DNA of 64,000 nucleotides from positions 1,984,001 through 2,048,000 of the forward strand of contig CAWDJJ010000001.1 of the NCBI GenBank assembly GCA_963802635.1. The letters are read 5' to 3'. The notes beneath the pieces are model-generated. The model worked only from the letters and a program-made list of their open reading frames with translations, made no database searches and was not told the origin of the DNA. Position 1 is the first letter of the stretch. Every line of letters starts with the position of its first letter. This document shows, piece by piece, positions 1 through 9,853 of the stretch. The DNA comes from CAVTLG01 sp963802635 (GTDB taxonomy: Bacteria > Chloroflexota > Ktedonobacteria > Ktedonobacterales > Ktedonobacteraceae). A program made the position numbers and the translations under genes.

Positions 1-1929
1 ATCCCCATTTTGAGCGAGAAGTTGCTGTCAAAGTCTTCAAGCGTGAAGATGAAGAATTGTTAAGTCGTTTTGTGCGCGAAGCACAGTTAATGGCTTCATT
101 GAACAATACTCATCTTATGCCAGTTTTTGATGCTGGAAATAGCAAATTGGACGGAGTTAGCATCTATTATATCGTTATGCCTTTTCTGGGGGGTGGTTCT
201 TTCCGCAAACTTGTTAGGAACTCGCCGCTTTCGCTACCGGATGCTTGTCATTACCTTAGTGATATTGCTGATGCACTTGATTATATGCATCGCCAGGGTA
301 TTATCCACCGCGATATTAAATCTTCCAATATTATGCTGGATGCCGAGGGTCGCTGTTACCTAGCTGATTTCGGTATTGCGCGCACGACGGGTGATTCTGC
401 GCAGTTGACCAGCGCTGGCAATGTGCTGGGGACTGTTGACTATATGGCCCCTGAGTTGTTTGAAGGCGATCATAAAGCCGATGAGCGCAGTGATTTTTAT
501 TCGCTGGGTGTGTTGCTCTTTGAGATGGTCACGGGCGTGTTACCCTTTACCGCTGAGCATCAGATCGCGGTTGTTTCCATGCATATGAACAAGCTGCCAC
601 CCTCCCCACGTAGTCTGGTACCGAGTATTCCATCGCAGGTTGAGCGTGTCATCTTAAAGGAGCTAGAGAAGCGGCCTGAACTGCGTTATGCGGCGCGACC
701 AAACTGGCGCAAGCTTTTTGCCAGGCGACGCAGGCTCCCGTCATGGATGCTGCCGCCACGAACCCTTTCTGGGAGCAGGAAATCGTTGATCCTTTTATGG
801 CTGGGACCTCGCGCGAAGCTTTATCCGCTCCTCTTACATCGGTACCTATATCTTCTGTACCTGCTGTGCAGCCTGTGCGTGTGTCTGGCACAAATGAACG
901 TTATGCCACGTATGCGCCTGAAAATCGCTTGCCCTACCAGACACAGGTGCCTGTGCCGCATACACAGTCCAATGCTGTGCGTACACAGACGATTATTGTC
1001 ACTGTGCTGGCTTTGCTGGCGCTGGCTGCTGTGGTTGGACCTGCTACGTATATCTTGCTTACGCGTACGCATGCAAATTCTGCATTCACACCTACCGCTA
1101 ACGTTGCTGCAACGCCAAACTTGACGGCGACTGCTCAATTTGCTTCTGCCCAGTCTGCCACCGCTACGGCGCAGCGGATGCAGCATGCCACGGCAACTGC
1201 TGCGGCGGCTGTAGCTGCCACGGCGCAGGCCAGGGCTGTCGCGACCCAACAGGCGCAAAATGCAACTGCTACGGCTATCGCAGGCAGTACCGCAACCGCC
1301 GTAGCGAACGCGTCTGCCACGGCAAGTGTTATCCAGACTGCTACTGCCGGTACTCCTGAATATACGGACCCTTTGAATGATGCAAACAATGGTGCGACGC
1401 AAACTGCACAGTGGGACCAGAATAATACCTGTGCTTTTCAGAATGATGGCTATCATGTCACTGCGAGTGGAGGTCTTTTGCCTGATACGTTTGTGGGTTG
1501 TCATGAAAGTCAGAAGCAATTTCAGAATTTTACCGTCAAAGTTGACGTCTCCATCTTGAGCGGTAATACAGGCGGTGTGTTCTTCCGTATGGGAACAAAT
1601 ACTTTAGGTGCTTATATGGGCTATCTATTTGAAATAGATAGCAATGGCAATTATAGGGTTTCGCGTTCCGCTGCTTTCAATAACGGTGAGACTCCTCTCA
1701 TCAATTGGGACGCATCATCTGCTTTAAATAGGGGAAATGCTACTAATATACTAGAAGTCATTGCGGCGGCAATACCTTCTTATTCTATATCAATGGAACC
1801 TTTCTTACGTCTGTGCAGGACGCTACCTATCCCAATGCTGGTGACATCGGTTTTCTGGCTACTACTGTAGCAAACGGTGCAAATGCGAACATAAGATATG
1901 CAAATTTGCATATCTACCCAGTATCATGA
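1..1929 (+). pseudogene. Ser/Thr protein kinase with extracellular sensor domain, 5'-truncated, two frameshifts
   Basis: The reading frame is open from base 3 and the gene starts before the window. The N-terminal part has the kinase signatures AVKVF (catalytic Lys), IIHRDIKSSNIML, DFGIAR and an APE-type segment (MAPELFEG). Near base 690 the kinase frame (RYAA) must shift by one base to continue as TKLAQAFCQATQAPVMD. That second frame encodes a proline-rich juxtamembrane part, one transmembrane helix (about 990-1065), an Ala/Thr-rich stalk (about 1095-1350) and a beta-rich LamG/DUF1080-like domain. Near base 1768 a second one-base shift restores a sensible C-terminus ending IYPVS at 1929. Both shifts look like single-base deletions. 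This architecture is common in Ktedonobacteria, where such proteins are presumed to be membrane sensors. It is either a real pseudogene or an intact gene with two sequence errors. Confidence 0.85.
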
Positions 1930-2009
1930 GCATGCACGTCCTCATTACAGTGATGTCGTGATCCTGCTGTACAGATAGTGAAAGAGATCGAAGTTGAAGG
2001 AGCGCCGCA

Positions 2010-2798
2010 ATGCTTTATCGTGAGGATATGCGGGGTCGTATCGCGATTACTCAACCGACTCATGCCTGGCTTTCCGGTCAATTGGCGCGCGCCTGGGGTA
2101 ACGAACTTTTCGCAGATGTGACTCCCTGGGAGGAAGTTTGCCTGGGCGCGGAACAGCATGACGTTGGTCACACTGCCTGGGAGCAGGCTCCGACACTCAA
2201 CCCGCAAACTGGTCTCCCGTACAGTTTTTTAGAGATGCCGAAGCCATTGCATGTCAGCATTTGGTCATCGGCGGCTCGCCTGGTTCTTCCACAGGGACGT
2301 TATCCGGCACTTCTTGTCTCGCTACATGGTACTGGACTGTACGAGAGGTATTACGATGCGTCTAAAGAGACACCTGAAAATAACCGGGTGGTCCAGTGTT
2401 ATCTCGCGCAGGAAGACACGTTCCAGCAGGCTCTACTGGCGAACTTGCGCGCCGATGCATACTATGCTCCATACGCTACAGAGGAGATGGTGACGCGCAA
2501 CCGTCGTCTTGTGGGAGTCTGGGATGGATTTTCCCTGGCTATTTGTGCTGGCCGCCAACAGATAGAGTCATTGCAGCACGTTCCCACGGCTACGGGTACC
2601 ACAACTCTCACTGTTACTGTGCGTAATGGTGATCCCACCCAACTGATCGTCACGCCGTGGCCGTTTCGTCGTCAGCAGGTCACACTAACCTATGAAGGGC
2701 GCATCTTACCAGAGACATTCTCAGATGAGGCCACAATGCGTGATGCGCTCCAGCGTGTAGCCTGGATTACCTTGCAGACAACACTTTCCCCGATGTGA
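2010..2798 (+). CDS. DUF3891 family protein
   Basis: 262 aa. The start is supported by AAGGAG ten bases upstream of the ATG. The N-terminal block (ITQPTHAWLSGQLARAWG), the AEQHDVGHTAWE motif and the LHVSIWSSAA segment match my recollection of the DUF3891 family, whose His/Asp pattern suggests an HD-like metal site. No reaction is established for this family, and none can be assigned here. There is no signal peptide or membrane segment, so the protein is probably cytoplasmic. It follows the frameshifted kinase by 80 bases on the same strand and may be cotranscribed with it. Confidence 0.75.
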   Translation: MLYREDMRGRIAITQPTHAWLSGQLARAWGNELFADVTPWEEVCLGAEQHDVGHTAWEQAPTLNPQTGLPYSFLEMPKPLHVSIWSSAARLVLPQGRYPALLVSLHGTGLYERYYDASKETPENNRVVQCYLAQEDTFQQALLANLRADAYYAPYATEEMVTRNRRLVGVWDGFSLAICAGRQQIESLQHVPTATGTTTLTVTVRNGDPTQLIVTPWPFRRQQVTLTYEGRILPETFSDEATMRDALQRVAWITLQTTLSPM

Positions 2799-2822
2799 AA
2801 GGGAATCCGACGCTAGCTACTT

Positions 2823-2848
2823 TCTAAGACAGTGTTTGGAACGCGCAC
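2823..2848. repeat. Solo terminal inverted-repeat-like remnant
   Basis: These 26 bases match the reverse complement of 49323-49348 at 23 of 26 positions, including an identical stretch TGTTTGGAACGCGCAC. The other copy forms one arm of a 68-bp palindromic element at 49281-49348. This looks like one end left behind by the same family of small inserted elements. Confidence 0.5.
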
Positions 2849-2951
2849 TAAAAGCTACCACAAAGAGCTACAGCACTAGCCCATCCAGGCAAATGCCCAT
2901 TCCTTTCGTAATGATATTTTTCTTGCCCAATTTCATTAAATTCTATACAGT

Positions 2952-2987
2952 ATTGATTTTCAAAAAAGAATATGTTATAGAATCAAT
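2952..2987 (+). promoter_or_regulatory. Promoter with overlapping inverted repeat upstream of the sedolisin gene
   Basis: TTGATT (2953-2958) and TATAGA (2976-2981) are separated by exactly 17 bases. The 7-bp arms ATTGATT (2952-2958) and AATCAAT (2981-2987) lie over the -35 and just after the -10, which would suit a repressor operator. The likely target starts at 3118. This is inferred from sequence only. Confidence 0.45.
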
Positions 2988-3117
2988 GTACAGTGCTACA
3001 ATATTAAAGAGAGCTTTACCCATCTTCTGAAGTATGGATGTTTTTTACCTGTATAAGTTCTCGTAGAAAAAGTCAAAAAGGAGCGATTTTTACAACAACC
3101 AAAGGAGATACCCTGGG

Positions 3118-4737
3118 ATGCCAAGAAACCTTCCACCCAACTACGTGCCTTTTCCTGGAAGTGACCGTTCACCTCTCGTGGAGGCTCGTCACATCGGCCC
3201 AATTGATCCTGAAGAAAGCGTAGAGGTAAGTATCTACTTGAAAGATCCTGCACCTGAGCATCTTGAAGAGCATTTGGCAAAAGTAAAGGAGCGGCAAGCT
3301 GTCCCACGGTTAAGCCGAGAAGACTATATTAAGAAGCATAGTGCTAAGGAAGAAGACATCGAGAGCTTCAAAGCCTTTGCACGCGATAACAATCTCAGCG
3401 TAGTAGATGTGGACCGTCCATCTCGAAAAATCGTTTTGCGTGGAACTGCATCTGCAATAAGTCATGCATTTGGGACTGAACTGCAGGAGTATGAGCATCA
3501 TGGTAAACGCGTTCGTGCTCGTACAGGGTCAGTCTACCTTCCTGCTGACCTTAGTAAAAAAATTGCGAGCATTTTAGGTATTGATAACCGAATGCAAGCA
3601 GAATCACATATTCAGAGATTTAGTCGCGTAAGGACCACCTTTAAGGCAAATGCTGTTCAGCAGTCTTATACTGTTCCTGACATCGCGAAGCTTTACGACT
3701 TCCCTGATGATCTAGATGGAAGCGATCAGCGTATTGCCATCATTGAGCTTGGTGGAGGGTTTGTCCAGCAAGACCTTCTTGATTACTTTCAGAATCTTCA
3801 AATCCCGATGCCCGTTGTTACCAGTGTCTCCGTTGATGGCGCACAAAATAGCCCTACGGCGAATCCTGAGAGTGCTGATGGAGAAGTTGACCTGGATATC
3901 GAGGTTGTGGGAGCCATTGCCCCTAAAGCAGCCATCGATGTCTACTTTGCACCAAACACCGATAAGGGCTTCATTGATGCGGTTAATGCTGCTATCCTCA
4001 ACACCAGATATCCTCCATCGGTGATCTCCATTAGCTGGGGAGCTGCTGAAACTGAGTGGACCCAGCAAGCAAGGGATACGATGAATCAGGCACTTGCTGC
4101 TGCTGCTACACTGGGTATCACGGTTTTTTGTGCGGCAGGAGATCACGGATCAACCGATGGAGAACCTGATCGGAAAAACCATGTTGACTTTCCTGCTTCT
4201 AGCCCTTATGCTACCGGTTGTGGAGGGACCCGTCTGGAATCACAGACTGAGGAAGCATCCAATGAGACAGTCTGGAATGATAATCCCCTCTCGTCTGCAA
4301 CGGGAGGAGGAGTCAGTGCCGTCTTTGACCTCCCTCCCTGGCAAGTGAACTTCAATGTTCCTCTATCAGGGGATGGGGGAGGATCAAAACGAGGAGTCCC
4401 TGATATTGCAGCAGATGCTGATCCTGAGACAGGTTATCAAATTCACGTGGATGGGGCCGATCCCGTCTTTGGTGGGACAAGTGCTGTTGCCCCCTTATGG
4501 GCAGGATTAATAGCGCTCCTCAACCAACGCAGGAAAGCGGAAGGCAAACAGCATATTGGCTACCTCAATCCTGTGCTCTACCTCAACTACCAAGACTTGC
4601 GACGAGCTAACGCGCTCAAGGATATAGTTCTTGGCAATAATGGAGGATATTCTGCTGGGCCTGATTGGGATGCTTGCACTGGGCTTGGCACACCGGATGG
4701 AAACAACTTCGTCAACCTCGTCGCAACATTCCCGTAG
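3118..4737 (+). CDS. Sedolisin (S53 family) serine-carboxyl peptidase, kumamolisin-like
   Basis: 539 aa. The start is set by AAAGGAGA about ten bases before the ATG. Residues 1-180 form the pro-kumamolisin activation domain, which is normally cleaved off during maturation. The catalytic domain shows the Glu/Asp pair in EVDLDIEVVG, the oxyanion Asp in AAGDHGSTDG, and the nucleophile Ser in GGTSAVAPLWAG. The C-terminal DIVLGNNGGYSAGPDWDACT matches the calcium-binding region of sedolisins. The length fits prokumamolisin. These are acid-active endopeptidases that are usually exported. No classical signal peptide is visible, as is common in the family. The gene is monocistronic, with its own promoter-like sequence at 2953-2981. 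Confidence 0.93.
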   Translation: MPRNLPPNYVPFPGSDRSPLVEARHIGPIDPEESVEVSIYLKDPAPEHLEEHLAKVKERQAVPRLSREDYIKKHSAKEEDIESFKAFARDNNLSVVDVDRPSRKIVLRGTASAISHAFGTELQEYEHHGKRVRARTGSVYLPADLSKKIASILGIDNRMQAESHIQRFSRVRTTFKANAVQQSYTVPDIAKLYDFPDDLDGSDQRIAIIELGGGFVQQDLLDYFQNLQIPMPVVTSVSVDGAQNSPTANPESADGEVDLDIEVVGAIAPKAAIDVYFAPNTDKGFIDAVNAAILNTRYPPSVISISWGAAETEWTQQARDTMNQALAAAATLGITVFCAAGDHGSTDGEPDRKNHVDFPASSPYATGCGGTRLESQTEEASNETVWNDNPLSSATGGGVSAVFDLPPWQVNFNVPLSGDGGGSKRGVPDIAADADPETGYQIHVDGADPVFGGTSAVAPLWAGLIALLNQRRKAEGKQHIGYLNPVLYLNYQDLRRANALKDIVLGNNGGYSAGPDWDACTGLGTPDGNNFVNLVATFP

Positions 4738-4834
4738 CAGTGTTATAATTGACCAATCTGTGTCTCTGAGAACTAGCAACTTTGTGAGCGTATTCTGGTA
4801 CACTACAGTCGTACTTCTGTTCACTTCCGCTTTT

Positions 4835-4864
4835 GAGGGATGCAAGAGATGTTCTGCATCCCTC
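4835..4864. terminator. Perfect 10-bp hairpin after the sedolisin gene
   Basis: GAGGGATGCA (4835-4844) and TGCATCCCTC (4855-4864) are exact complements around a 10-base loop. No T-run follows, so intrinsic termination is uncertain. It lies between the convergent sedolisin and response-regulator genes. Confidence 0.4.
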
Positions 4865-4989
4865 GACAATGCCACTCAAGAAGCGGGGTTTAGCTAAGTG
4901 CGGCTGTAGTGCTATTTTAATATATCTGTTGCTATCATAGCAACTCTCAAACGAGAGTTAGAGCCAGACATTACCAGTTTTTCCTTCAC

Positions 4990-5658
4990 TTACTCATCCA
5001 CGCGTTTTTGGGGTGGAACGAGTTTATGTTCGACCGCGTAAACAGCGGCCTCGCTACGTCGTGAGAGATTCAACTTTTCAAGAATATGGCTCACATGATT
5101 GCGGGCGGTTTTCTCACTTACGGACAGCGCCTCAGCGATTTGTTTGTTCGTATAGCCACGTGCCACCAGTGCCAGCACATTGCGCTCTTGTTTTGTCAGC
5201 TCATTGCCTACTATCTGGCCCTCGTCCGTTGTCAGCGTGTTTATCTGCGCGATAGCCTGTTTAGTTCTAGCAGAACTCAGCAATGATTGCCCGGTAGCGA
5301 TCAGACGTACTGTTTTCAGCAACTCTGCGCGGCTCACATTTTTTATCAGGTAGCCGCTCGCGCCCGCCAGAATGGATGCTGTGATTGCTTCATTGTCGGG
5401 GAAAGATGTGATCAGCAGCACCTGTACGCGTGGGTAGCTACTTTTTATTTCGCGACACGCGGCAATGCCGCCCATTTTCTCCATACGTACATCCATCAGG
5501 ACGACATGGGGGTCCAGAACGTGAATCTTTGCCAGCGCTTCAGCGCCATTACTTGCTTCACCAACAACTTCAATGTCTGTTTCTAGCTCAAACGCAGCGC
5601 GCATTCCCAGGCGCACCACTTCGTGGTCATCCACAATCATAAGACGTATTTTTGCCAT
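4990..5658 (-). CDS. NarL/FixJ-type response regulator
   Basis: 222 aa starting at MAKIRLMIVDDHE. The frame stays open further upstream, but this start has an AAGGAA ribosome site and begins exactly at the receiver domain. The receiver (residues 1-120) has the acidic pair DD and the phosphoacceptor Asp in VVLMDVRMEKMGG, with the switch Lys in GYLIKNVS. The C-terminal LuxR-type HTH has LTKQERNVLALVARGYTNKQIA. It is the natural partner of the histidine kinase at 6923-8872, encoded upstream on the same strand with only the dehydrogenase gene between. The signal is unknown. Confidence 0.92.
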   Translation of the reverse strand: MAKIRLMIVDDHEVVRLGMRAAFELETDIEVVGEASNGAEALAKIHVLDPHVVLMDVRMEKMGGIAACREIKSSYPRVQVLLITSFPDNEAITASILAGASGYLIKNVSRAELLKTVRLIATGQSLLSSARTKQAIAQINTLTTDEGQIVGNELTKQERNVLALVARGYTNKQIAEALSVSEKTARNHVSHILEKLNLSRRSEAAVYAVEHKLVPPQKRVDE

Positions 5659-5718
5659 TTGCTGCGAATTCCTTAAAGAGAATAGATATCCATATTTTGG
5701 GGGAAAACGTTGGCTATC

Positions 5719-5783
5719 GGGTAGGGGCGGCGCTTGCCTCCGCCCTGGCCCCCGAGGGTGCACGCAAGGTGACGCCCCTACCC
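5719..5783. repeat. REP-like inverted repeat
   Basis: An 11-bp perfect inverted pair, GGGTAGGGGCG (5719-5729) and CGCCCCTACCC (5773-5783), encloses a GC-rich loop that itself contains partly complementary GCTTGC/GCAAG tracts. It sits in the 173-bp gap between the dehydrogenase and the response regulator and may reduce read-through. The form resembles extragenic palindromic repeats. Confidence 0.5.
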
Positions 5784-5831
5784 CATTTTCCTCCTCAAGG
5801 ACGCTGAACCGGGTGACTGTCTGCATGTAGA

Positions 5832-6885
5832 TCAAAGTAATACAAGCGAATTGGTGATACTCTCGATAGTGGGGCAACCTGAGAGCGCCATGGCGCATTC
5901 AAGTTCGTCGCGCAATATCTCCAGAACACCGCATACGCCCTCCTGTCCCTGTGCTGCCAGACCCCACAGGATAGGACGACCAACGAGCACTGCGCGTGCA
6001 CCGAGCGCCAGTGCTTTAAGGATATCAGTACCACGTCGGATGCCACCATCTACGAAGACTTCGCACGCTCCAGCGACGGCCTGGAGTACTGCTGGTAGCG
6101 CGTCAATGCTGGCGATAGCTCCATCCAATTGGCGTCCGCCATGGTTAGAAACGATAATGCCATCGACATGATTTTCGACGGCCAGCCGGGCATCTTCGGC
6201 GGTCAGAATACCCTTTAACACAATGGGCAGTTTAGTAATCGTGCGTAGCCAGGGAATGATATCCCAGGTGAGTGTGTTGTCAATGCAAGGATCAGTGTCC
6301 GTGCTTTTGTACAAAAGATGATTGGCGTTGCCGCTGAAAACCTGACTGAATCTGGTCCGGTTGAAGTGATTGAAGTCGTTGCGCACATCACGCTCACGTT
6401 TGCCCGGACGTGGCATATCAACGGTCAGCACAATAGCCTGATAGCCCGCTTGTTCGGCGCGTGTAATCAGCGTTCTGGCCTCAGTATAGTTATAGATATA
6501 AAGTTGGAACCAGAGTGGACCAGTCGTAACACGTGCAAGGTCTTCGAGACTACATGTGGCGTTGGTGCTAACGACCATCAGTGTCTGAGCTGCATTCGCA
6601 GCCTGGACAGTCGCACGCTCGGCATCAGGATGAGCCATACCGTGTCCTGCCATGGGTGCAATCAGCACAGGCATACTAACTGGAATACCCAGGACGCTGG
6701 TGCGCAAATCGCAGGTACTGACATTCACCAGAACGCGTGGGCGTAGGCGTATGCGTTGAAAAGCCTCGCGGTTGGCACGTAGCGTGATTTCGTCATCACT
6801 GCCTCCCTGGTAGAATTCCAGATTGGGAGATCTAGCTTTGCTGCGCCGAGCTGCTCATACTTCGAAGATATTGATGGGATTTCAT
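5832..6885 (-). pseudogene. FMN-dependent alpha-hydroxy-acid dehydrogenase/oxidase, N-terminus frameshifted
   Basis: The largest open part (to about 6728) covers most of a lactate/glycolate-oxidase-type TIM barrel: VLIAPMAGHGM, PLWFQLY, LTVDMP, PIVLKGI and the active-site motif VSNHGGRQLDG, ending with FVDGGIRRG and GRPILWG. Such enzymes oxidise 2-hydroxy acids to 2-keto acids with FMN. About 50 N-terminal codons are recoverable only by changing frame. The ATG at 6885 has an AAGGAGC site, then NPINIFE, YEQLGAAKLDLPIW and FYQGGSDDEITL lie in three different frames. This implies about three single-base indels between 6815 and 6885. With them repaired the length is about 351 aa, normal for the family. 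It is a young pseudogene or an assembly artefact. Confidence 0.8.
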
Positions 6886-6922
6886 CACACGCTCCTTCCA
6901 GAAAAAGAACAACACGCAGCTT

Positions 6923-8872
6923 TCAAATCGGGATACAAACTTGTACCTCCAATCCGCCCGTTGCAGCAGGCAACAGCGTGCATGTTCCGCCTAATTCTCT
7001 TGCTCGTTCTTGCATGCCCCGTAAACCATGTCCAGAGTAAATGCGCAACTGCTCCTCATCAGTCGGCATCGTGCCGTCATTCTGTACTACGGGCAAGCCG
7101 CGTCCATTATCACGTATAGACACTTCTATGCTTCCTTTTTTGAAGTGCAGGATGACCTGTAGCTGTGTGGCCTCGGCATGTTTGTAGGCATTGGAGAGCG
7201 CTTCCTGGACGATGCGGAAGAGCGCTGCGCCAACCTGTGCATACCTGTGAGAGCGCCGCTGGTCATCATCAAAGCTTTCTTCTGTACCCTCGATACACAG
7301 TTGGACTGGCAGGTCGCTGATGGTTTCAAATTCGCGTAACTGATGCCTGATCATCTGCGTCAGCGTGGTTGTCCCACTCATTAACGGCTTGAGAGAAAAC
7401 ATATAGTTGCGCGTCTCCCATAATGCCTGTTTGGAGACAGTCACCATTTTGTCTAGTCGCGCAGCCAGGGGCTTAATCAATTCAGCATCTTCTTCTGAAG
7501 CTTCAGCGATACGTTGGGCCTGGGCGACACAGGTTTCGGTATTCAAGCTGAGCATATAGATAAGTTGAGCTATGCCATCATGGATCTCGCGGGCGATGCG
7601 GCCACGTTCTGTTGATGCTGCCAGTTCCACCATTTGTTCAGTCAGGCGAATATTGTTGAGCGCGATGAGCAATTGATCCCCGGCGATGGTCAGGAACTTT
7701 TCTTTTCCCTCATCAAAGGGTGTTGTGCGCCTGCTTTCGGCACCTAATATAATCTGTATGGGACCATCTTGTGGCAGTGGTAGATAGAAACGAGCATCTC
7801 CATAGTGGCTGTCTCGCTCATGCATCAGGTGTTCAAACGTAACCAACCTCTTCCTCGCTTGCAGTACCTGCTCAAGGTATTCCTGTTGCATCTCAGGGAG
7901 TTCTTCTTGATCCGCTGTGGCTTCGACGCACATACCGATGACTGGCTGCTCTGTCTCTGTGCCTGACTGTTCTACTAATGCTATCGTCAGGCGTTGGAAA
8001 TGTCCGCCCTGGAGGATCTGTTTCGCGCTGCGCTGTAGTAATTCTTGCCTATTGTGGGCGCTTTTCATCAGCGTCTCGCCTATACGTACGAGTGATTGTT
8101 GTATGCGAGCATTTGATTGCTCACGCCGTTTACTCTGTGCATAGTTTGCGATGAGAGTCGCTAAAAAAGCAGCCAGTAGCGCTGCGACCGGTGCATCTAC
8201 CAAAGAGCCAACGATATCTGTGGCTGTCGGCGGATAGTAGGATATGCCTGGGGCGTGGATGACGATGCCAAGTACTGCGAAGAGATCGTAGCCGATGGCC
8301 GCTGCTAATCCTCCGCGATAGCGATAGGCGAGGGCGGCAGCAAACACTGTTGATAGCCCGTAGCGATAAAATGGTGAGCCTGAGCCAAACCAGGGGGCAG
8401 CAAATGCTGCGCTATAGTACATGACCAGTCCGCAAATCAGTACATCCAGGGTATAGATCGCTACATCCCAGATAACGTGGCGGGTAGGTGTGATTGGTGG
8501 TACAATTTCAGGCTCATCCTCATTTTCCTGCACGTGTTGTTGTTTGAGTTTCTGCTTTCCGGCTGCCAGCGTGGCACTTTTTCGCGACCAGTAAGGGAAG
8601 AACATCTGGACGACAGGCGCATAGAGTGTGACTATCAGTGCCTGGATGAACGTGATGACCAGCAGCAATGTGGCGATGCTGGCATATGGTAATATCGTCG
8701 GTGTTGCCTGGTAGGAAGGTTGGGACCAGATAATGACGACGAGCGCGTAGAGCCACATACTCCAGCGCCAGACCAGAAAGAAGTAGCTCGGTGTAATGCG
8801 CAGTCGACGCAACGCTGTATCAGGTATCGCACTGGCCTTGACGGCCTTCAATACATTTTTTGTTTGACTCAT
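6923..8872 (-). CDS. Membrane sensor histidine kinase, NarX/DegS type (HisKA_3)
   Basis: 649 aa with an ATG start preceded by AAAGGCG. The N-terminal half has two hydrophobic clusters (about residues 28-95 and 130-245) forming several membrane helices. A GAF-like domain follows (about 265-405). The dimerisation/phosphoacceptor helix carries the His in GRIAREIHDGIAQLIYML, and the HATPase domain has the N box EALSNAYKHA, the G1 box DNGRGLPV and GHGLRGMQERA. The family autophosphorylates and passes phosphate to LuxR-type regulators. The matching regulator is at 4990-5658. The dehydrogenase gene follows by 37 bases and is probably cotranscribed. Confidence 0.92.
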   Translation of the reverse strand: MSQTKNVLKAVKASAIPDTALRRLRITPSYFFLVWRWSMWLYALVVIIWSQPSYQATPTILPYASIATLLLVITFIQALIVTLYAPVVQMFFPYWSRKSATLAAGKQKLKQQHVQENEDEPEIVPPITPTRHVIWDVAIYTLDVLICGLVMYYSAAFAAPWFGSGSPFYRYGLSTVFAAALAYRYRGGLAAAIGYDLFAVLGIVIHAPGISYYPPTATDIVGSLVDAPVAALLAAFLATLIANYAQSKRREQSNARIQQSLVRIGETLMKSAHNRQELLQRSAKQILQGGHFQRLTIALVEQSGTETEQPVIGMCVEATADQEELPEMQQEYLEQVLQARKRLVTFEHLMHERDSHYGDARFYLPLPQDGPIQIILGAESRRTTPFDEGKEKFLTIAGDQLLIALNNIRLTEQMVELAASTERGRIAREIHDGIAQLIYMLSLNTETCVAQAQRIAEASEEDAELIKPLAARLDKMVTVSKQALWETRNYMFSLKPLMSGTTTLTQMIRHQLREFETISDLPVQLCIEGTEESFDDDQRRSHRYAQVGAALFRIVQEALSNAYKHAEATQLQVILHFKKGSIEVSIRDNGRGLPVVQNDGTMPTDEEQLRIYSGHGLRGMQERARELGGTCTLLPAATGGLEVQVCIPI

Positions 8873-9242
8873 TACAATTGCGCCTTTAGTCAGCCTGAAA
8901 GGGATATATCCGGGCAGATTGTCTTATAGGCAGTATGCCCTTTTTGGCCAATACTGTCAATGAGGTAGCTTCTTGCCGTAGGTCGAGATCTTTCTAAAAA
9001 AACAACTGGCATATTGCCTGGTTTATGTGATATGGTATGAGTACATACTTGCTTTTCCGCCTTGAGGGAGTGCAATAAGAAGAACAATATAGTATTCTTT
9101 GCATTTAGATGCGTGCGGAGTCGCCATGATGGCGGTCTTTCTGAATGTATTGCGAATATTAGAAGGCTTTTTATTTAGGGAAACTCAGGCAGATAAAAAC
9201 AATGAATAGTCTTCTAGTAAAAAGAAGGGACGGTTTATCATC
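8873..9242. other. Divergent intergenic region
   Basis: This 370-bp gap lies between divergent genes and must hold both promoters. The only clear structure is a small palindrome, CGCCAT-g-ATGGCG, around 9122-9134. I see no convincing small gene or RNA. Confidence 0.4.
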
Positions 9243-9638
9243 GTGAAAAAGGCCGAACGCAAGCAATCCTCGTTATTGGCTAACCTGGGCGATCTCAACC
9301 GACCTTTGCGTGTCCGACCTGTTCGCTATCTCGGTCGTGAATGGTGGGCAATTGACGCTGACGATACCTGGCCGGGCATGGTAATGGACCTGCGGCGTCT
9401 GGGTTTCGAGTCTGTTGCTATCGAAGAGGAAGTCCTGGTGCGTGAAGGTTCAGTCTACGAGCCGCAGATGGATGGCCCATCTGCGTCCGGTGGATTAAAG
9501 CCTTTTCCTGTTATCCAACCGACCATCCAGATTCGCAAAGAGTCGTACTCGACTAAATATTCTTATCTTGATGAGTATGAGGACGAGGAAGATGAGGAAG
9601 ACGAGTGGGTGCCAGAAGACCTGGAGGTTGGCGAATAG
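9243..9638 (+). CDS. Small acidic protein of unknown function
   Basis: 131 aa with a GTG start and a weak AGAAGGGA site further upstream than usual. The N-terminal 90 residues contain a Trp-rich stretch (REWWAIDADDTWPGM). The C-terminus is a very acidic tail (YEDEEDEEDEWVPEDLE) of the kind used for protein contacts or nucleic-acid mimicry. No family is recognised. A good intrinsic terminator follows at 9680. Codon use resembles the neighbouring genes, so it is probably real. Confidence 0.65.
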   Translation: MKKAERKQSSLLANLGDLNRPLRVRPVRYLGREWWAIDADDTWPGMVMDLRRLGFESVAIEEEVLVREGSVYEPQMDGPSASGGLKPFPVIQPTIQIRKESYSTKYSYLDEYEDEEDEEDEWVPEDLEVGE

Positions 9639-9679
9639 CTTCTCCCGGTCTTTTTAATATACAAACTCTCTACGTGATG

Positions 9680-9717
9680 GCACCTTGCGGACCTTTAAAC
9701 CTGCAGGGTGCTTTTTT
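9680..9717 (+). terminator. Intrinsic terminator
   Basis: GCACCTTGCGG (9680-9690) pairs with CCTGCAGGGTGC (9700-9711), with one or two G-U pairs, and is followed by six T residues. It ends the transcript of the 131-aa gene. Confidence 0.75.
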
Positions 9718-9853
9718 CTTGCCTTGTCTCAATATGCTTGCAGTAGATCAGTGTATCAATCGCCATCTCTCGCTTTTATAGCCCTGACCTGAAGTCCTGG
9801 CAACTATTGCAGTGGTGGACAAGCACCTTGCATATCTGCTATGTTATGTCATT

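Noticed and set aside
821..1519. Minus-strand 232-codon frame inside the kinase gene
   Set aside because: It is antisense to the clearly coding kinase and stalk and consists of Arg/Cys/Ser-rich shadow sequence.
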